DNA of 64,000 bases. It comes from CAADGV01 sp040290295. Its GTDB lineage: Bacteria > Bacteroidota > Ignavibacteria > UBA10030 > UBA6906. Below, piece by piece: positions 34,266-43,602 of the stretch (positions within the stretch are counted from its first letter, which is position 1; each line of letters starts with the position of its first letter). The stretch is taken from NCBI GenBank assembly GCA_040290295.1, contig PSMW01000003.1:1-64000 (forward strand), written 5' to 3'. Both the position numbers and the translations under genes were made by a program. The notes beneath the pieces were generated by a model. It searched no databases and was not told where the DNA came from. It saw only the letters and a program-made list of their open reading frames with translations.

Positions 34266-36266
34266 ATGCAAGCAGCCGTACGTTGTTGTCTCGTTCTTTG
34301 GCTTTGCGCCGTCGAGTGCCTTGCTCAGCACATCCTTCCGCCGGCGAACGGGACGGCCCAGGACATGTATGAGAAAGAGCTGTTGCGCTCTGCGTCGCTG
34401 ATGATGGCTTCGTACCCAGCGATCGGCGAACGTGGCTTCGACGTGACGGCGTATCGTCTCGATCTCACCGTGAGTGTGTTGCCGCAATACCTCCGCGGCA
34501 TCGTCACGCTTCATGCTCGCGCAACACACCTGGCGCTCGACACGATGACGCTCGACTTATCGAGCGCAATGACCGTCGATTCCGTTTTGTGCAACGGCAC
34601 GCGCACAACCTTCGTTCAGCATCCTGCAACCGTCGCCATCGATCTCGACCGAACCTACGCAAACGGCGAGATGATGGTGGTGGAGGTGTTTTATCATGGC
34701 ATGCCGCAACCGACGGGTTTCGGCAGCTTCATGTTCGGTTCACACGACGGCACGCCATGGGTATGGACGCTTAGCGAGCCGTACGGCGCACGTGATTGGT
34801 GGCCCTGCAGCGATCACCCGACGGACAAAGCCGACTCGGTCGATATCCTCATCACATGCCCCGCCGCGTTCAAAGTCGCGTCCAACGGTAAACTCCTTGG
34901 TATCCGATCGAACGCCGACGGAACGCACACCTACCATTGGTCGGTTCGCTATCCGATCGCAACCTATCTGGTGTTCCTCTCGCTGACGAACTATGACGAG
35001 TTCACGGACTGGTTCCACTACACGCCGACCGACTCGATGCCGATCGTGAATTATGTTCTCCCACAAGATGTGGCTGCGGCTCGCGACAGTTTTCGTGTGG
35101 TGAAAGATATGCTGCGGATATTCTCCGATCGCTTCGGTTTGTATCCCTTCATCAACGAGAAGTACGGGCACGCACAATTCGGTAGGGGCGGAGCGATGGA
35201 ACACCAAACGATGATCTCTCTGACGCGCGCCGCCTTCAGAGAAGCAGTGCTCGCGCATGAGCTTGCACATCATTGGTTCGGTAATCTCATCACGTGCGCT
35301 TCATGGAGCCACTTGTGGCTCAACGAAGGTTTCGCGTCGTATGCGGAATCTCTTTTCTTCGAGGACTACTACGGTGTGCACCAGTACCGCCAATCGATGC
35401 AACTGACCATGGCGCTCGCGAAGACGGGGCGAGGTCCTCTCGTCAAATCCGACACAACGAACTTACAGACACTCTTCGAACAAGCAACCACATACCGCAA
35501 AGGGGCGTCGGTGTTGCACATGCTCCGACACGTGGTTGGCGATTCGCTCTTCTTCCGCAGCCTTCGAGCGTTCACAGCCGATCCACGCTTTCGATTCGGC
35601 ACGGCAACGAGCGAGGACTTCCAATCGGTCTGCGAAACTGTCGCCCAACGCTCCCTTGAATGGTTCTTTCGACAGTGGCTCTACGGCGAAAATTTTCCAC
35701 GCTATACATACACATGGCGAGCGACCGCTGAGAACGGAAGAAGCACCGTCGCATTGACGATCCGACAGACGACGGGAACATCGAACCCCTCGGTGTTCGT
35801 GATGCCGATCGATGTTCGCTTCAGTTCTGCATCTCGCGAAACAATACTCACGCTCTTCCAAACCGAGAACAATCAAACGTTTCAGCTTTCGCTTCCTTTC
35901 CGTCCCGAACGTGTCGAGTTGGATCCCGATGAATGGATTCTGCGAGACATTCTTCCGCCCGGCAGCGATGACCCCATCCCCACCGCCTTTCGGTTGTCGC
36001 AGAACTATCCGAATCCCTTTAACGGAGGAACAACCATCCCGTACGACATTCCGACGCGGTCGTTCGTCGTGCTCGAACTGTACGATGTGTTGGGCAGGAA
36101 GGTCAGAACACTCGTGAACGAGCTGCAAGAGCCCGGTTACAAGAGGGTTCAGCTCGATGCCGCAAACCTCGCAAGCGGCGTGTACGTTTATCGCCTGAGG
36201 GCATCGGTGCCGCCGACGCAGGGGAAGAGCTTTGCTTCATCGCGAACACTTGTTGTGATACGTTGA
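34266..36266 (+). CDS. Secreted M1-family aminopeptidase with T9SS sorting domain
   Basis: 666 residues from ATG 34266 (signal peptide ending ECLAQ). A longer form from ATG 34191, which overlaps the gltA TGA, is possible. The M1 metallopeptidase signature is complete: GGAMEHQ (309-313 region), H331-E332-x2-H335 in HELAHHWFG and the third zinc ligand E354 in WLNEGFASYAE. It should remove N-terminal residues from peptides outside the cell. The last ~80 residues (SQNYPNPFN...LYDVLGRKVRTL...GVYVYRL) are the type A C-terminal domain that directs export by T9SS. There is no leucyl-aminopeptidase-style C-terminal HEAT region. Confidence 0.88.
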   Translation: MQAAVRCCLVLWLCAVECLAQHILPPANGTAQDMYEKELLRSASLMMASYPAIGERGFDVTAYRLDLTVSVLPQYLRGIVTLHARATHLALDTMTLDLSSAMTVDSVLCNGTRTTFVQHPATVAIDLDRTYANGEMMVVEVFYHGMPQPTGFGSFMFGSHDGTPWVWTLSEPYGARDWWPCSDHPTDKADSVDILITCPAAFKVASNGKLLGIRSNADGTHTYHWSVRYPIATYLVFLSLTNYDEFTDWFHYTPTDSMPIVNYVLPQDVAAARDSFRVVKDMLRIFSDRFGLYPFINEKYGHAQFGRGGAMEHQTMISLTRAAFREAVLAHELAHHWFGNLITCASWSHLWLNEGFASYAESLFFEDYYGVHQYRQSMQLTMALAKTGRGPLVKSDTTNLQTLFEQATTYRKGASVLHMLRHVVGDSLFFRSLRAFTADPRFRFGTATSEDFQSVCETVAQRSLEWFFRQWLYGENFPRYTYTWRATAENGRSTVALTIRQTTGTSNPSVFVMPIDVRFSSASRETILTLFQTENNQTFQLSLPFRPERVELDPDEWILRDILPPGSDDPIPTAFRLSQNYPNPFNGGTTIPYDIPTRSFVVLELYDVLGRKVRTLVNELQEPGYKRVQLDAANLASGVYVYRLRASVPPTQGKSFASSRTLVVIR

Positions 36267-36287
36267 TCGCTGTTCGAAGGTAACCCG

Positions 36288-36680
36288 ATGAAAAGTCCGA
36301 AGCCTCATCTTCTGTTGATTGCAGCGCGCGTGATCGCCTTTTTGTGGGCTGGAGGATGGATGGCATTCGGGATTGCGATGAGCGTCAGCGAAGGACTGAA
36401 GTTGGTGGGAGTCCTCATGCACGTCGTGTTTCCCGGCGTGTTGTTCGTAGCAATCGCGCTCTTCGCCTGGCGCTGGCCCCTTCACGGTGGTGTGGTGTTG
36501 ATGCTGTGCGGCGTTGTGGTGTTGACGGCGTATCCGCTGTTCATGGGCGTGCGCTTTCCGTTCCGAACTGTCGCCCTTGTTACGGCGACCATGGGCTTGC
36601 CCCCACTTTTGGCGGATCTGATGATGTTCCTCGACGCGCGGAAGCACCGCCCCACCTTTACATTCAAAACGGAGGATTGA
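36288..36680 (+). CDS. Small four-helix membrane protein, unknown function
   Basis: 130 residues with four hydrophobic helices (about 10-30, 40-62, 66-86, 92-112) and a basic C-terminal tail. No motif is recognised; the layout resembles DUF-type membrane proteins of four helices. It follows the M1 gene by 21 nt on the same strand and is convergent with the ArsC-like gene, ending 3 nt before its stop. Confidence 0.65.
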   Translation: MKSPKPHLLLIAARVIAFLWAGGWMAFGIAMSVSEGLKLVGVLMHVVFPGVLFVAIALFAWRWPLHGGVVLMLCGVVVLTAYPLFMGVRFPFRTVALVTATMGLPPLLADLMMFLDARKHRPTFTFKTED

Positions 36681-36683
36681 ACC

Positions 36684-37031
36684 TCAGAGGATTTCCCGAA
36701 TCCGTTCCGGCGGTCGCGCCAGAATGGCTTTCTTCCCCTTCTCCACAATGGGACGCTGAATGAGGTCGGGATAGCGAACCATGAGGTCGATCAGTTCCTC
36801 ATCCGAAAGGTTCTTCTGTGCCAGCTTCAGTTGCTTGTAGATCGGTTCGTTCGTGCGCAGGAGCGCTCGGGGCTCCATCTTCATTTTTGCCAGCAACTCC
36901 TTGAGCTTCTTCTTCGGAATCGGATCGATGTAGTAGTTCATCGCTTCGAAATCCACGCCCGACTCCTTGAGGATCGCCATCGTTCGGCGGCATGTTGTGC
37001 ACGTGGGTTTTTGATAGATGGTGATTTTCAT
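36684..37031 (-). CDS. ArsC/Spx-family thioredoxin-fold protein
   Basis: 115 residues. KITIYQKPTCTTCRRTMAIL carries the active Cys pair CTTC, and the C-terminal region QRPIVEKGKKAILARPPERI is the family signature of ArsC-type arsenate reductases. The substrate loop is not the full ArsC form, so YffB/Spx-like or arsenate reductase activity are both possible. Located upstream of DUF190 and crcB but with no ars gene beside it. Confidence 0.75.
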   Translation of the reverse strand: MKITIYQKPTCTTCRRTMAILKESGVDFEAMNYYIDPIPKKKLKELLAKMKMEPRALLRTNEPIYKQLKLAQKNLSDEELIDLMVRYPDLIQRPIVEKGKKAILARPPERIREIL

Positions 37032-37071
37032 AACGCATCAGCATTGCTTGCGCAACTTTCCGTCGGACTGC

Positions 37072-37419
37072 TTACTTGCCCGACGTATAGCGAATCACTT
37101 CGGCACGTTCGAGTGTCACCATACCGCCGGACTTGCTGCGTTCGAACAGCGCATCGACAACCTCCATGAACGCCTTGATCTTGTCTTCGGAATCGACAAT
37201 CTCGACCACGATCGGCAGATCCTCGGACAAGCGTAGGATGCGCGCGGTATGAATGCGACTCGCCGCACCGAAGCCTTCCACCCCGCGCAACACCGTCGCG
37301 CCGGCGAGACCTCGTTCCTTCGCCTTCAGCACAAGGGCATCGTACAGCAGCTTGCCATCGACCGTGTCCGATTCGCCGATAAAAATTCTCAGGAGCTTTC
37401 CTTCACCTTCCAGTTTCAT
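37072..37419 (-). CDS. DUF190-family protein
   Basis: 115 residues. Ferredoxin-like fold with LRIFIGESD, GLAGATVLRGVEGFG and PIVVEIVDSEDKI, the DUF190 pattern related to PII-like regulators. DUF190 genes commonly sit next to crcB, as here (22 nt downstream of crcB). It is therefore a likely regulatory partner of the fluoride channel. Confidence 0.85.
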   Translation of the reverse strand: MKLEGEGKLLRIFIGESDTVDGKLLYDALVLKAKERGLAGATVLRGVEGFGAASRIHTARILRLSEDLPIVVEIVDSEDKIKAFMEVVDALFERSKSGGMVTLERAEVIRYTSGK

Positions 37420-37441
37420 CGGTGCATCACCGTGTGAATGG

Positions 37442-37813
37442 TTAGAAGAGTTTTCCCACAGCCATACCGATCCATGTCGCCACCAAACACATCAACATTG
37501 TTGCGACCACATTCCATACTGCCGCGGCAATGCTGCCGTCTCTCAGGAGCATGATGGTTTCGTAGCTGAACGAGGAGAACGTCGTGAACCCGCCGAGAAT
37601 CCCGATCGTCAGAAACACACGTAGCGAAGGGCTAACGAGAAATCGTTCATTGAAGAACGTCATGAGAAAGCCGATGAGAAACGATCCGACGACATTCACG
37701 ACGATGGTTCCATATGGGAACGTCGGCGGCACCACGCGATAGACGAGTCCTTGCAGACCGTACCGTGCAACGGCACCTATGCCGCCACCCAGAAACACAA
37801 GAGCATAATTCAT
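37442..37813 (-). CDS. crcB: Fluoride channel/exporter Fluc (CrcB)
   Basis: 123 residues with four membrane helices. GGGIGAVARYGL, the membrane-centred VNVVGSFLIGF (Asn and Phe of the pore) and GGFTTFSSFSYE are the Fluc signatures. It exports fluoride as a dual-topology dimer. Only one crcB copy is present. No fluoride riboswitch could be assigned in its leader. Confidence 0.93.
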   Translation of the reverse strand: MNYALVFLGGGIGAVARYGLQGLVYRVVPPTFPYGTIVVNVVGSFLIGFLMTFFNERFLVSPSLRVFLTIGILGGFTTFSSFSYETIMLLRDGSIAAAVWNVVATMLMCLVATWIGMAVGKLF

Positions 37814-37929
37814 AGCATATCATAACAAACGGCGATGCGAAAGGCAAGAACCCATCGTCCGTCGCCGAGGGCGTTGTTGTGCCTTGCGCGCGTTTTTGGT
37901 ACTTTGGCTCTGCCCGATCACCGACCCGT

Positions 37930-39108
37930 ATGATTCATCAACCGCTCAACATTCTTCAGACGTGTTTTTCGTTGTCCTGGGGCGGACTCGAGCTGCAAGC
38001 ATTGGAGGTGAGCAAAGCGCTGAAGCATCGCAAGCATCGTGTATGGCTTGCCTGTTTGCGCAACAGCCGACTCGAACAGGCTGCTCGTGAGGCAAACCTC
38101 CACGTCCTGCCGATGAACACCCGTGGCTACCTTCACCCCCTTGCCACCGTTTCGCTTGCACGATGGATTCGTCGCGAAGGCATCGACATCATCCACTGCC
38201 AACATTCCAAGGATCTCGCAACGATCATCCTGGCGAAGAAACTTTCACGCGAGCTCTTTCCTGTTGTGCTCAGCAAGCGCGTGGGTTCGTACATCAAGAA
38301 GAAGGATCTCTTCCACCGCTTTCTCTACGCCAACGTCGATCGTGTACTTGCCATCTCCGATGTTATCCACCGGAACGTGTTAGAGACCACCACCGTCCCG
38401 TTCGAGCGCGTGTTGACCCTGCACGACGCCGTGGATACCGAGCTGTTTTCGCTCGGTCGCGCGAGCACAACACGTGTCCGTGAGGAATTCGGCTTCGACG
38501 ATGACACGCTCGTGGTCGGTTTCGTCGGACGCTTCTCGCCCGGTAAGGGGCACGAGGACTTCCTGAACGCCGCAAGCATTCTCAACAAAAAGTACGGCAA
38601 CATTCGCTTCCTGATTGTCGGCGAGGCAAGCTACGGCGAGCAGATGTACGAACAGCGCATCCGCGCGATGTGCAGCGCATTGCGGCTGGACGGGATCGTA
38701 CGCTTCGCAGGCTATCGAACCGACATCCCCGACGTGATGGCGGCGTTCGATATTTTCGCGTTTCCTTCTCACGCAGAAGCTTTCGGCGTGGTCCTCATCG
38801 AAGCCATGGCGATGGAACGTCCTGTCGTTGCCACCAATTGTGACGGCGTGTTGGATATCGTGGTGGACGGCGTGACCGGCATCCTCGTCGAGCCTCGGAA
38901 TCCACAGCAGCTCGCCGAAGCCATCGAGCGGCTCGGCAACGACCCGGCGTTCCGTCGGGCGATGGGAAAAGCCGGGCGGCGACGCGTCGAAGAGATGTTC
39001 GACCAGCACAAACAGATCACTCGCATCGAACAGTTGTACTACGAACTCCTCGAACTCCCTCCCCATCTCGATCCGACACGTTCCGCCTCTCATCTGGAGC
39101 CGGCATGA
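37930..39108 (+). CDS. GT4-family glycosyltransferase
   Basis: 392 residues. A GT-B glycosyltransferase of family 4: N-terminal acceptor half with GGLELQALEVSKAL, C-terminal nucleotide-sugar half with VGFVGRFSPGKGHEDFL, and the E-x7-E signature PSHAEAFGVVLIEAMA. Probably transfers a sugar in LPS or surface glycan synthesis; the sugar is not predictable. The start is ATG 37930 (MIHQPLNILQ); a start at 37879 adds an unrelated 17 residues. Convergent with the M14 gene, 13 nt apart. Confidence 0.87.
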   Translation: MIHQPLNILQTCFSLSWGGLELQALEVSKALKHRKHRVWLACLRNSRLEQAAREANLHVLPMNTRGYLHPLATVSLARWIRREGIDIIHCQHSKDLATIILAKKLSRELFPVVLSKRVGSYIKKKDLFHRFLYANVDRVLAISDVIHRNVLETTTVPFERVLTLHDAVDTELFSLGRASTTRVREEFGFDDDTLVVGFVGRFSPGKGHEDFLNAASILNKKYGNIRFLIVGEASYGEQMYEQRIRAMCSALRLDGIVRFAGYRTDIPDVMAAFDIFAFPSHAEAFGVVLIEAMAMERPVVATNCDGVLDIVVDGVTGILVEPRNPQQLAEAIERLGNDPAFRRAMGKAGRRRVEEMFDQHKQITRIEQLYYELLELPPHLDPTRSASHLEPA

Positions 39109-39121
39109 GCGCTTCCCGCGG

Positions 39122-40914
39122 TCAGTTGCCGGTCACGATCGCCTCTGCACCGTTCATGACGCGGCCGATCGGATAGACGTTGAGCCACGGGTCAGCCCAC
39201 TTCGAGCGCAGAGAGAACCAATTGAGCCGCGCGTGCGGACTCTTGGCAAACGAGGAATCCGCTTTCAGCTTCTGTTCGAACTCGCTCCGTAGTGCCGCAT
39301 TCTGCTCGAGCATCTCGGCGGCGATCTGCTCCATCACATACGATTCGGCATATTCCTTCTGCTCGAAGATCGCACTAAAGAACCCCCACGCAATGAATGA
39401 GTCGGGCGCACGCGGTTCGAGAAGATGCACGGCAACTTTCGCTGCCCGTTGCGCCGTGCGAATCACGAACGTTCCTCGCGGATACGAACGCACGTCGCGG
39501 ATCGGCGTGGCTGTGTACTGCACGCCGTGTCGCCCCTCGAACGGACGATCGCGAAACTTCACATCGCTGAACCGATACGACTCGATTTCCAGCGTGATGG
39601 GACGAGCCAGACGCTCAACGCGTATGCCATGCAGCGATGCAATCTCTTCGACGAACTTCCACTCCTGAGGAATCAGATACGCATCCGGCACACGGACGGA
39701 ATCGGTCACGATCACGTCGTCGTAAAACGGCACGGTCAGCTCAACGGGCTTGCCGGTGTAGATGCGGCGCATCGTTCCCGACACGGCGCTCGGTTCGAAG
39801 CGCGTCTCGATGCCGAGAAACTTGTGCATCGTGGTTTTTTCGGAGAGCGAGAAGGTCAGCGGGAAGGACGACGTCGAAGCGAGGCGTTTCGTTGCCTCAT
39901 CGGCGTTCCGTACGACTCTTCGGAGCGACTGCCCGTCGTCGTTGACACACTCGATCATTGCTTTGAGGAAATGATACGTCGCTTCGACACGCGTCTTGTA
40001 CGGTTTGAGCATGTGCGTTTCGATGAGCATCGTCGGACGGTTCTGCAGTGCGCCGTACCCTGTCGAAAAGCGCGGCGGGGCAGCGCCNNNNNNNNNNNNN
40101 NNNNNNNNNNNNNNNNNNNNNNNNNNNNNNNNNNNNNNNNNNNNNNNNNNNNNNNNNNNNNNNNNNNNNNNNNNNNNNNNNNNNNNNNNNNNNNNNNNNN
40201 NNNNNNNNNNNNNNNNNNNNNNNNNNNNCCCGCATCCATATTCGGCGCTTTCTCAATCGCATACGTGACGTCGTATTGAACGTCGATCCCATCCGTCACG
40301 TGACAATCGACGTACAAGTCCGGTAGCCACGCGGCGAACAGTTTCAGCAACGCGCGCATTTCAGGCGCGTCTGCTTTCATGTAGTCACGATTGAGGTTGA
40401 GATTCTGTGCTGTCGTTCGCCACCCCATTTCCTCCGGTCCACGTTGGTTGATGCGGTTGTAGGGCCCAAAGCGTTCGTGTCCATCGACGTTGAAGATGGG
40501 AACGAACAAGAGGATCGTGTTGTCCAGCAGCGATGCCAGTTGCTTGGTGATCGCGATCTCGCGCATGAGCATCAGCGAGGCATCTTTGCCGTCGATTTCC
40601 CCGGCGTGGATGCCGCTTTGGATCAACACCATCGCTTTGCCGCTCGCTTGCGCGCTGCGCGGATCGAACAACCTTTCCTTCGAGAGAATGACGAGCGGTA
40701 ACGCTCTGCCTTGGGGGCTCACGCCGAACGACGTGTAGTGCACCCATGGCGAGGCGGCTGCCATGCGTGTGCAGTACGCAACGGTTTCGTCGTAACGCGG
40801 TGTTCGGACGAAGCCGCTGCGTTCGTAGGGGGTGAGCCACTCGTCGCTGTGTGCAACAGCATCATGGATGAGAGAAACAAGCGTGATGAACAGAACAAGA
40901 AGCAATCGGTGCAC
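39122..40914 (-). CDS. M14-family zinc carboxypeptidase, with an assembly gap inside
   Basis: A signal peptide (LLLVLFITLVSLIHDAVAHS) and the zinc ligands HxxE in SGIHAGEIDGKD and His in YVDCHVTDG define the M14 domain, with ERFGPYNRINQRGP between them. The C-terminal half (39122-40087) continues FSTGYGALQNRPTMLIETHM. The two halves lie in different frames across 141 N, so the gap length is not exact. The start is most likely GTG 40914, seven bases after AAGGAG; TTG 40920 is too close. It removes C-terminal residues from peptides in the periplasm or outside. Confidence 0.85.
40088..40228. other. Run of 141 N (assembly gap)
   Basis: The sequence is unknown here. It falls inside the M14 carboxypeptidase gene. 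The flanking frames do not match with 141 bases, so the true length differs from a multiple of three. Confidence 0.98.
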
Positions 40915-40916
40915 GA

Positions 40917-41120
40917 TCAATCTCCTTCTCGTTTTGGAAAATGATGAGGGTCTTCGACAACGACATACGCCAAGCCTCGCAGCTCGCAGAAGCGAATGGC
41001 TTCTTCGAGCCGCAAGAATTTCTTCTCGCCGATGTACCAATGTTCTCCTCCCATCCAACTGACAATGAGAACAGGAGGGAATGGCGATTGATCCGATGTT
41101 GGTGTATGCGTTGTCTTCAT
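40917..41120 (-). CDS. Small hypothetical protein coupled to the M14 gene
   Basis: 67 residues: MKTTHTPTSDQSPFPPVLIV is followed by WMGGEHWYIGEKKFLRLEEA and GLAYVVVEDPHHFPKREGD. The WYIGEKKFLRLEEAIRF segment looks folded. The TGA (40919-40917) is two bases before the GTG of the M14 gene, so translation is probably coupled. No family recognised. Confidence 0.55.
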   Translation of the reverse strand: MKTTHTPTSDQSPFPPVLIVSWMGGEHWYIGEKKFLRLEEAIRFCELRGLAYVVVEDPHHFPKREGD

Positions 41121-41161
41121 CGAACGTCTTGTGTCGATCGCATGGGAGGTGAGCCGATCGG

Positions 41162-41689
41162 TCAACTACGCGCATGCTGTTTGATGAGAGCCGAGATGAG
41201 CAACGCCGACGCAGCTCCCACCACGAGCGTTTCTGCTGCATAGAACAACCCCATCATCATCGGGCTGCGCATCCACGAGAGAGCTTCCAATTGCCGTGAC
41301 GCCGATGCCAACTCTTCGGGCGATGCCCCGCGTTGTTGGAGATGGCCCAGATAGATCGTTTCATACTGCTCGAAGAACTGTGGATTGAGAAAGCGGATGT
41401 ACACAAATTCCGTGGCTCCCACGAACAGCGCTGCGGCTGCGGCGCAAAGGACTCCTCTCCGCAACAGTATTGCCCTCCCCACAGGCAAAGCAGCATGCCG
41501 GAGAGTCGAGCCGATCGCGAGAAACACTGCAACGAAGAGCACGAGATAGCGGCCGTAGCCAAGAAGCTCCAGTCGATCGATCTCGTCGGCTGAAAGGCTC
41601 GTTATATTGCCCACAACCGCGAGCATGATCATCGAGTAAGCAAAGATGAGCCCTCCCGCGACGATGCCGATGAGGAGAACGGCCTTCAT
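41162..41689 (-). CDS. DUF4199-like integral membrane protein
   Basis: 175 residues. MKAVLLIGIVAGGLIFAYSM, ELLGYGRYLVLFVAVFLAIG and a C-terminal helix (AAETLVVGAASALLISALI) give four membrane helices with a loop of ~60 residues. This is the DUF4199 pattern common in Bacteroidota, function unknown. The start is ATG 41689; longer frames upstream are shadows of the ABC gene. It lies 31 nt after the ABC permease gene. Confidence 0.7.
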   Translation of the reverse strand: MKAVLLIGIVAGGLIFAYSMIMLAVVGNITSLSADEIDRLELLGYGRYLVLFVAVFLAIGSTLRHAALPVGRAILLRRGVLCAAAAALFVGATEFVYIRFLNPQFFEQYETIYLGHLQQRGASPEELASASRQLEALSWMRSPMMMGLFYAAETLVVGAASALLISALIKQHARS

Positions 41690-41720
41690 GATTCCCGCAC
41701 GCACGTCATGGACATCGATA

Positions 41721-42794
41721 CTACTCCCACCGAAACAGTTTGACCGCAATGTACACCGCAACGACAACCCACGCGACCAGCCCGGCAATTTGCGGGAACA
41801 CGTCCGCCAGCGTTGCGCCCTCGATGGCGATGGCGCGCATCGCGTCGGCGAGAAACGACAACGGGAAGTAATCGACAACGGCGCGAACAAATCCGGGCAG
41901 CGTCGAGCGACTGAAGAACACACCCGAGAGCATCAGCATCGGCATGGCGATCACGTTGGCGAGCGGCGCCACTTGATCTTCGCTCTTGCTGATGCCCGCA
42001 ATCGCGAAGCCGAACGAGAGAAACACGACCGCGCCGATGGTCCCTACCACAAACATCTCAGCAAAGCTCCCGATGAAATGCAAGTCCAAGAGGTAGTACG
42101 GAACCAACGTCATGATGAGCATCTGTATCATGACGAGCACCAAGCGCATCGCGACTTGTGCGATGATGAAATCATTGGGGTCGATGGGTGTAACGAACAA
42201 CCGGCGCAGGATGCCGCGCTTTTTCAGCGAGACGAAGCCGAACGCAACGCCGAAAATACCGAGCTGCATAATGGACATCGAAAGAATGCCGGGTGCAACG
42301 AAATCGAAGTACGTCACGTGGCGGCTTGCAAGCGGCTGCTGGCGTACGATGAGTCGCGGAATGCCGGCATGCTGTGCAAACGTCAACTCGTCCAATATAC
42401 GCTGCACAATGAGAACGCCCAACTGCGCCTCGCGCGGCTTCGCGTCGTTGGTGAAGGCAACAACCTCCAGCGTCGATGCCGGGAGGATATGGGCAGGAAC
42501 GATCAGCACAAGATCGCGCTCCCCCTTCTTCAACGCCTGCAGTTCCTCTTCACGTGAGCCGACATGCAACGCGAGCGTCTTGACTGCTTGGAGCGCTTCC
42601 TTGAGCCGTTCACCCGCTGCTCCACCATCCTCCACGAGACCAAGTTCGATGCGACCGATGCCGTCGAATCGAACGAAGCTGAAGAGAACGATCATGAAGA
42701 GCGGCAGAAGGAGCGACCAAAGCACCGCTTCCCGCTGACGCATGAGCATCTTGAGCGACGCAACGAACAATTTCCACTTCAGGTACATCGGCAT
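41721..42794 (-). CDS. ABC-2 type exporter permease
   Basis: 357 residues. One N-terminal helix (VLWSLLLPLFMIVLFSF), a large periplasmic domain (about 50-170) and five C-terminal helices typical of YhgE/NatB/DrrB-type ABC-2 permeases. GILSMSIMQLGIFG and KRGILRRLFVTPI form the coupling-helix region. It works with the ATPase encoded 44 nt upstream. The substrate is not predictable. The start at ATG 42794 (MPMYLKWK) or 42788; the longer reading frame upstream is antisense to nothing and lies inside the ATPase gene. Confidence 0.88.
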   Translation of the reverse strand: MPMYLKWKLFVASLKMLMRQREAVLWSLLLPLFMIVLFSFVRFDGIGRIELGLVEDGGAAGERLKEALQAVKTLALHVGSREEELQALKKGERDLVLIVPAHILPASTLEVVAFTNDAKPREAQLGVLIVQRILDELTFAQHAGIPRLIVRQQPLASRHVTYFDFVAPGILSMSIMQLGIFGVAFGFVSLKKRGILRRLFVTPIDPNDFIIAQVAMRLVLVMIQMLIMTLVPYYLLDLHFIGSFAEMFVVGTIGAVVFLSFGFAIAGISKSEDQVAPLANVIAMPMLMLSGVFFSRSTLPGFVRAVVDYFPLSFLADAMRAIAIEGATLADVFPQIAGLVAWVVVAVYIAVKLFRWE

Positions 42795-42838
42795 ATGTTC
42801 TTGTTGGGGAACTCTCTCTCGTCCACGTACAATAGGGC

Positions 42839-43597
42839 TTACTCCTCTCGCAGCGAATGCCCGGTCAAGCTCAGAAACACATCTTCGAGATTGGCGAGAC
42901 GTTCGATGCGCTGCTTCGTAAACCCGCCGGCGAGTAAGTTGTTGATAAGCGCTTGCGGCGCGTCGAGCGCAACGATCTTGCCGTAATCCATGATGGCAAC
43001 GCGATCGCACAGTTCCTCCGCTTCTTCCATGTAATGCGTCGTGATCACCACCGTCTTGCCATCGGAACGGATGCGCTTGATGACACCCCAGAGATGGCGC
43101 CGCGACTGCGGATCGAGACCCGTGGTGGGTTCGTCCAAGAACAGCAGCACAGGATCGTTCACCAACGCCGCGGCAATGGAGAAGCGCTGCTTCTGACCGC
43201 CGGAAAGTTCCGCAACGTACGCTCGTGCTTTTTCTTCTAACTCGACTTCGGCAAGCAAACGCATCGGATCGACCTTCCGATCGTACATGGCGGCAAAAAG
43301 GTCGAGGAGCTCGGTAAGCGTCAGCTTGTCGAAAAACGAGGACGACTGCAACTGGACGCCGATGACGCGCTTGACTTCTTGCGGCTGTCGCTTCACGTCC
43401 AACCCGTTCAGCCACACTTCTCCTTCATCGATCGGGCGGAGCGTTTCTATCATTTCCAACGTACTGGTTTTGCCTGCACCGTTTGGACCGAGAATGCCGA
43501 AGATCTCCTGCTTGTACACCTCGAAGCTGATGTGGTCAACGGCAAGCACACCGTTGTAGCGCTTGGTCAGATTGCGAACGTGAAGAATGGATTCCAT
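42839..43597 (-). CDS. ABC transporter ATP-binding protein
   Basis: 252 residues. Walker A GPNGAGKTS, Q-loop VQLQSSS, signature LSGGQKQRF, Walker B LLFLDEPTTGLDP and the switch His in ITTHYMEEAEEL are all present. It powers the ABC-2 permease encoded next. DrrA/NatA type. It lies 5 nt after the methyltransferase gene and so belongs to the same long transcript. Confidence 0.95.
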   Translation of the reverse strand: MESILHVRNLTKRYNGVLAVDHISFEVYKQEIFGILGPNGAGKTSTLEMIETLRPIDEGEVWLNGLDVKRQPQEVKRVIGVQLQSSSFFDKLTLTELLDLFAAMYDRKVDPMRLLAEVELEEKARAYVAELSGGQKQRFSIAAALVNDPVLLFLDEPTTGLDPQSRRHLWGVIKRIRSDGKTVVITTHYMEEAEELCDRVAIMDYGKIVALDAPQALINNLLAGGFTKQRIERLANLEDVFLSLTGHSLREE

Positions 43598-43602
43598 CGA
43601 GT

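Noticed and set aside
37814..37920. Possible fluoride riboswitch upstream of crcB
   Set aside because: GACGATGGGTTC and a CGATG/CATCG hairpin recall the class, but the conserved core and pseudoknot pairs could not be aligned.
41721..43415. 564-residue reading frame running from the permease into the ATPase gene
   Set aside because: The N-terminal 207 residues are an out-of-frame reading of the ATPase gene; the ATPase itself is intact in another frame.
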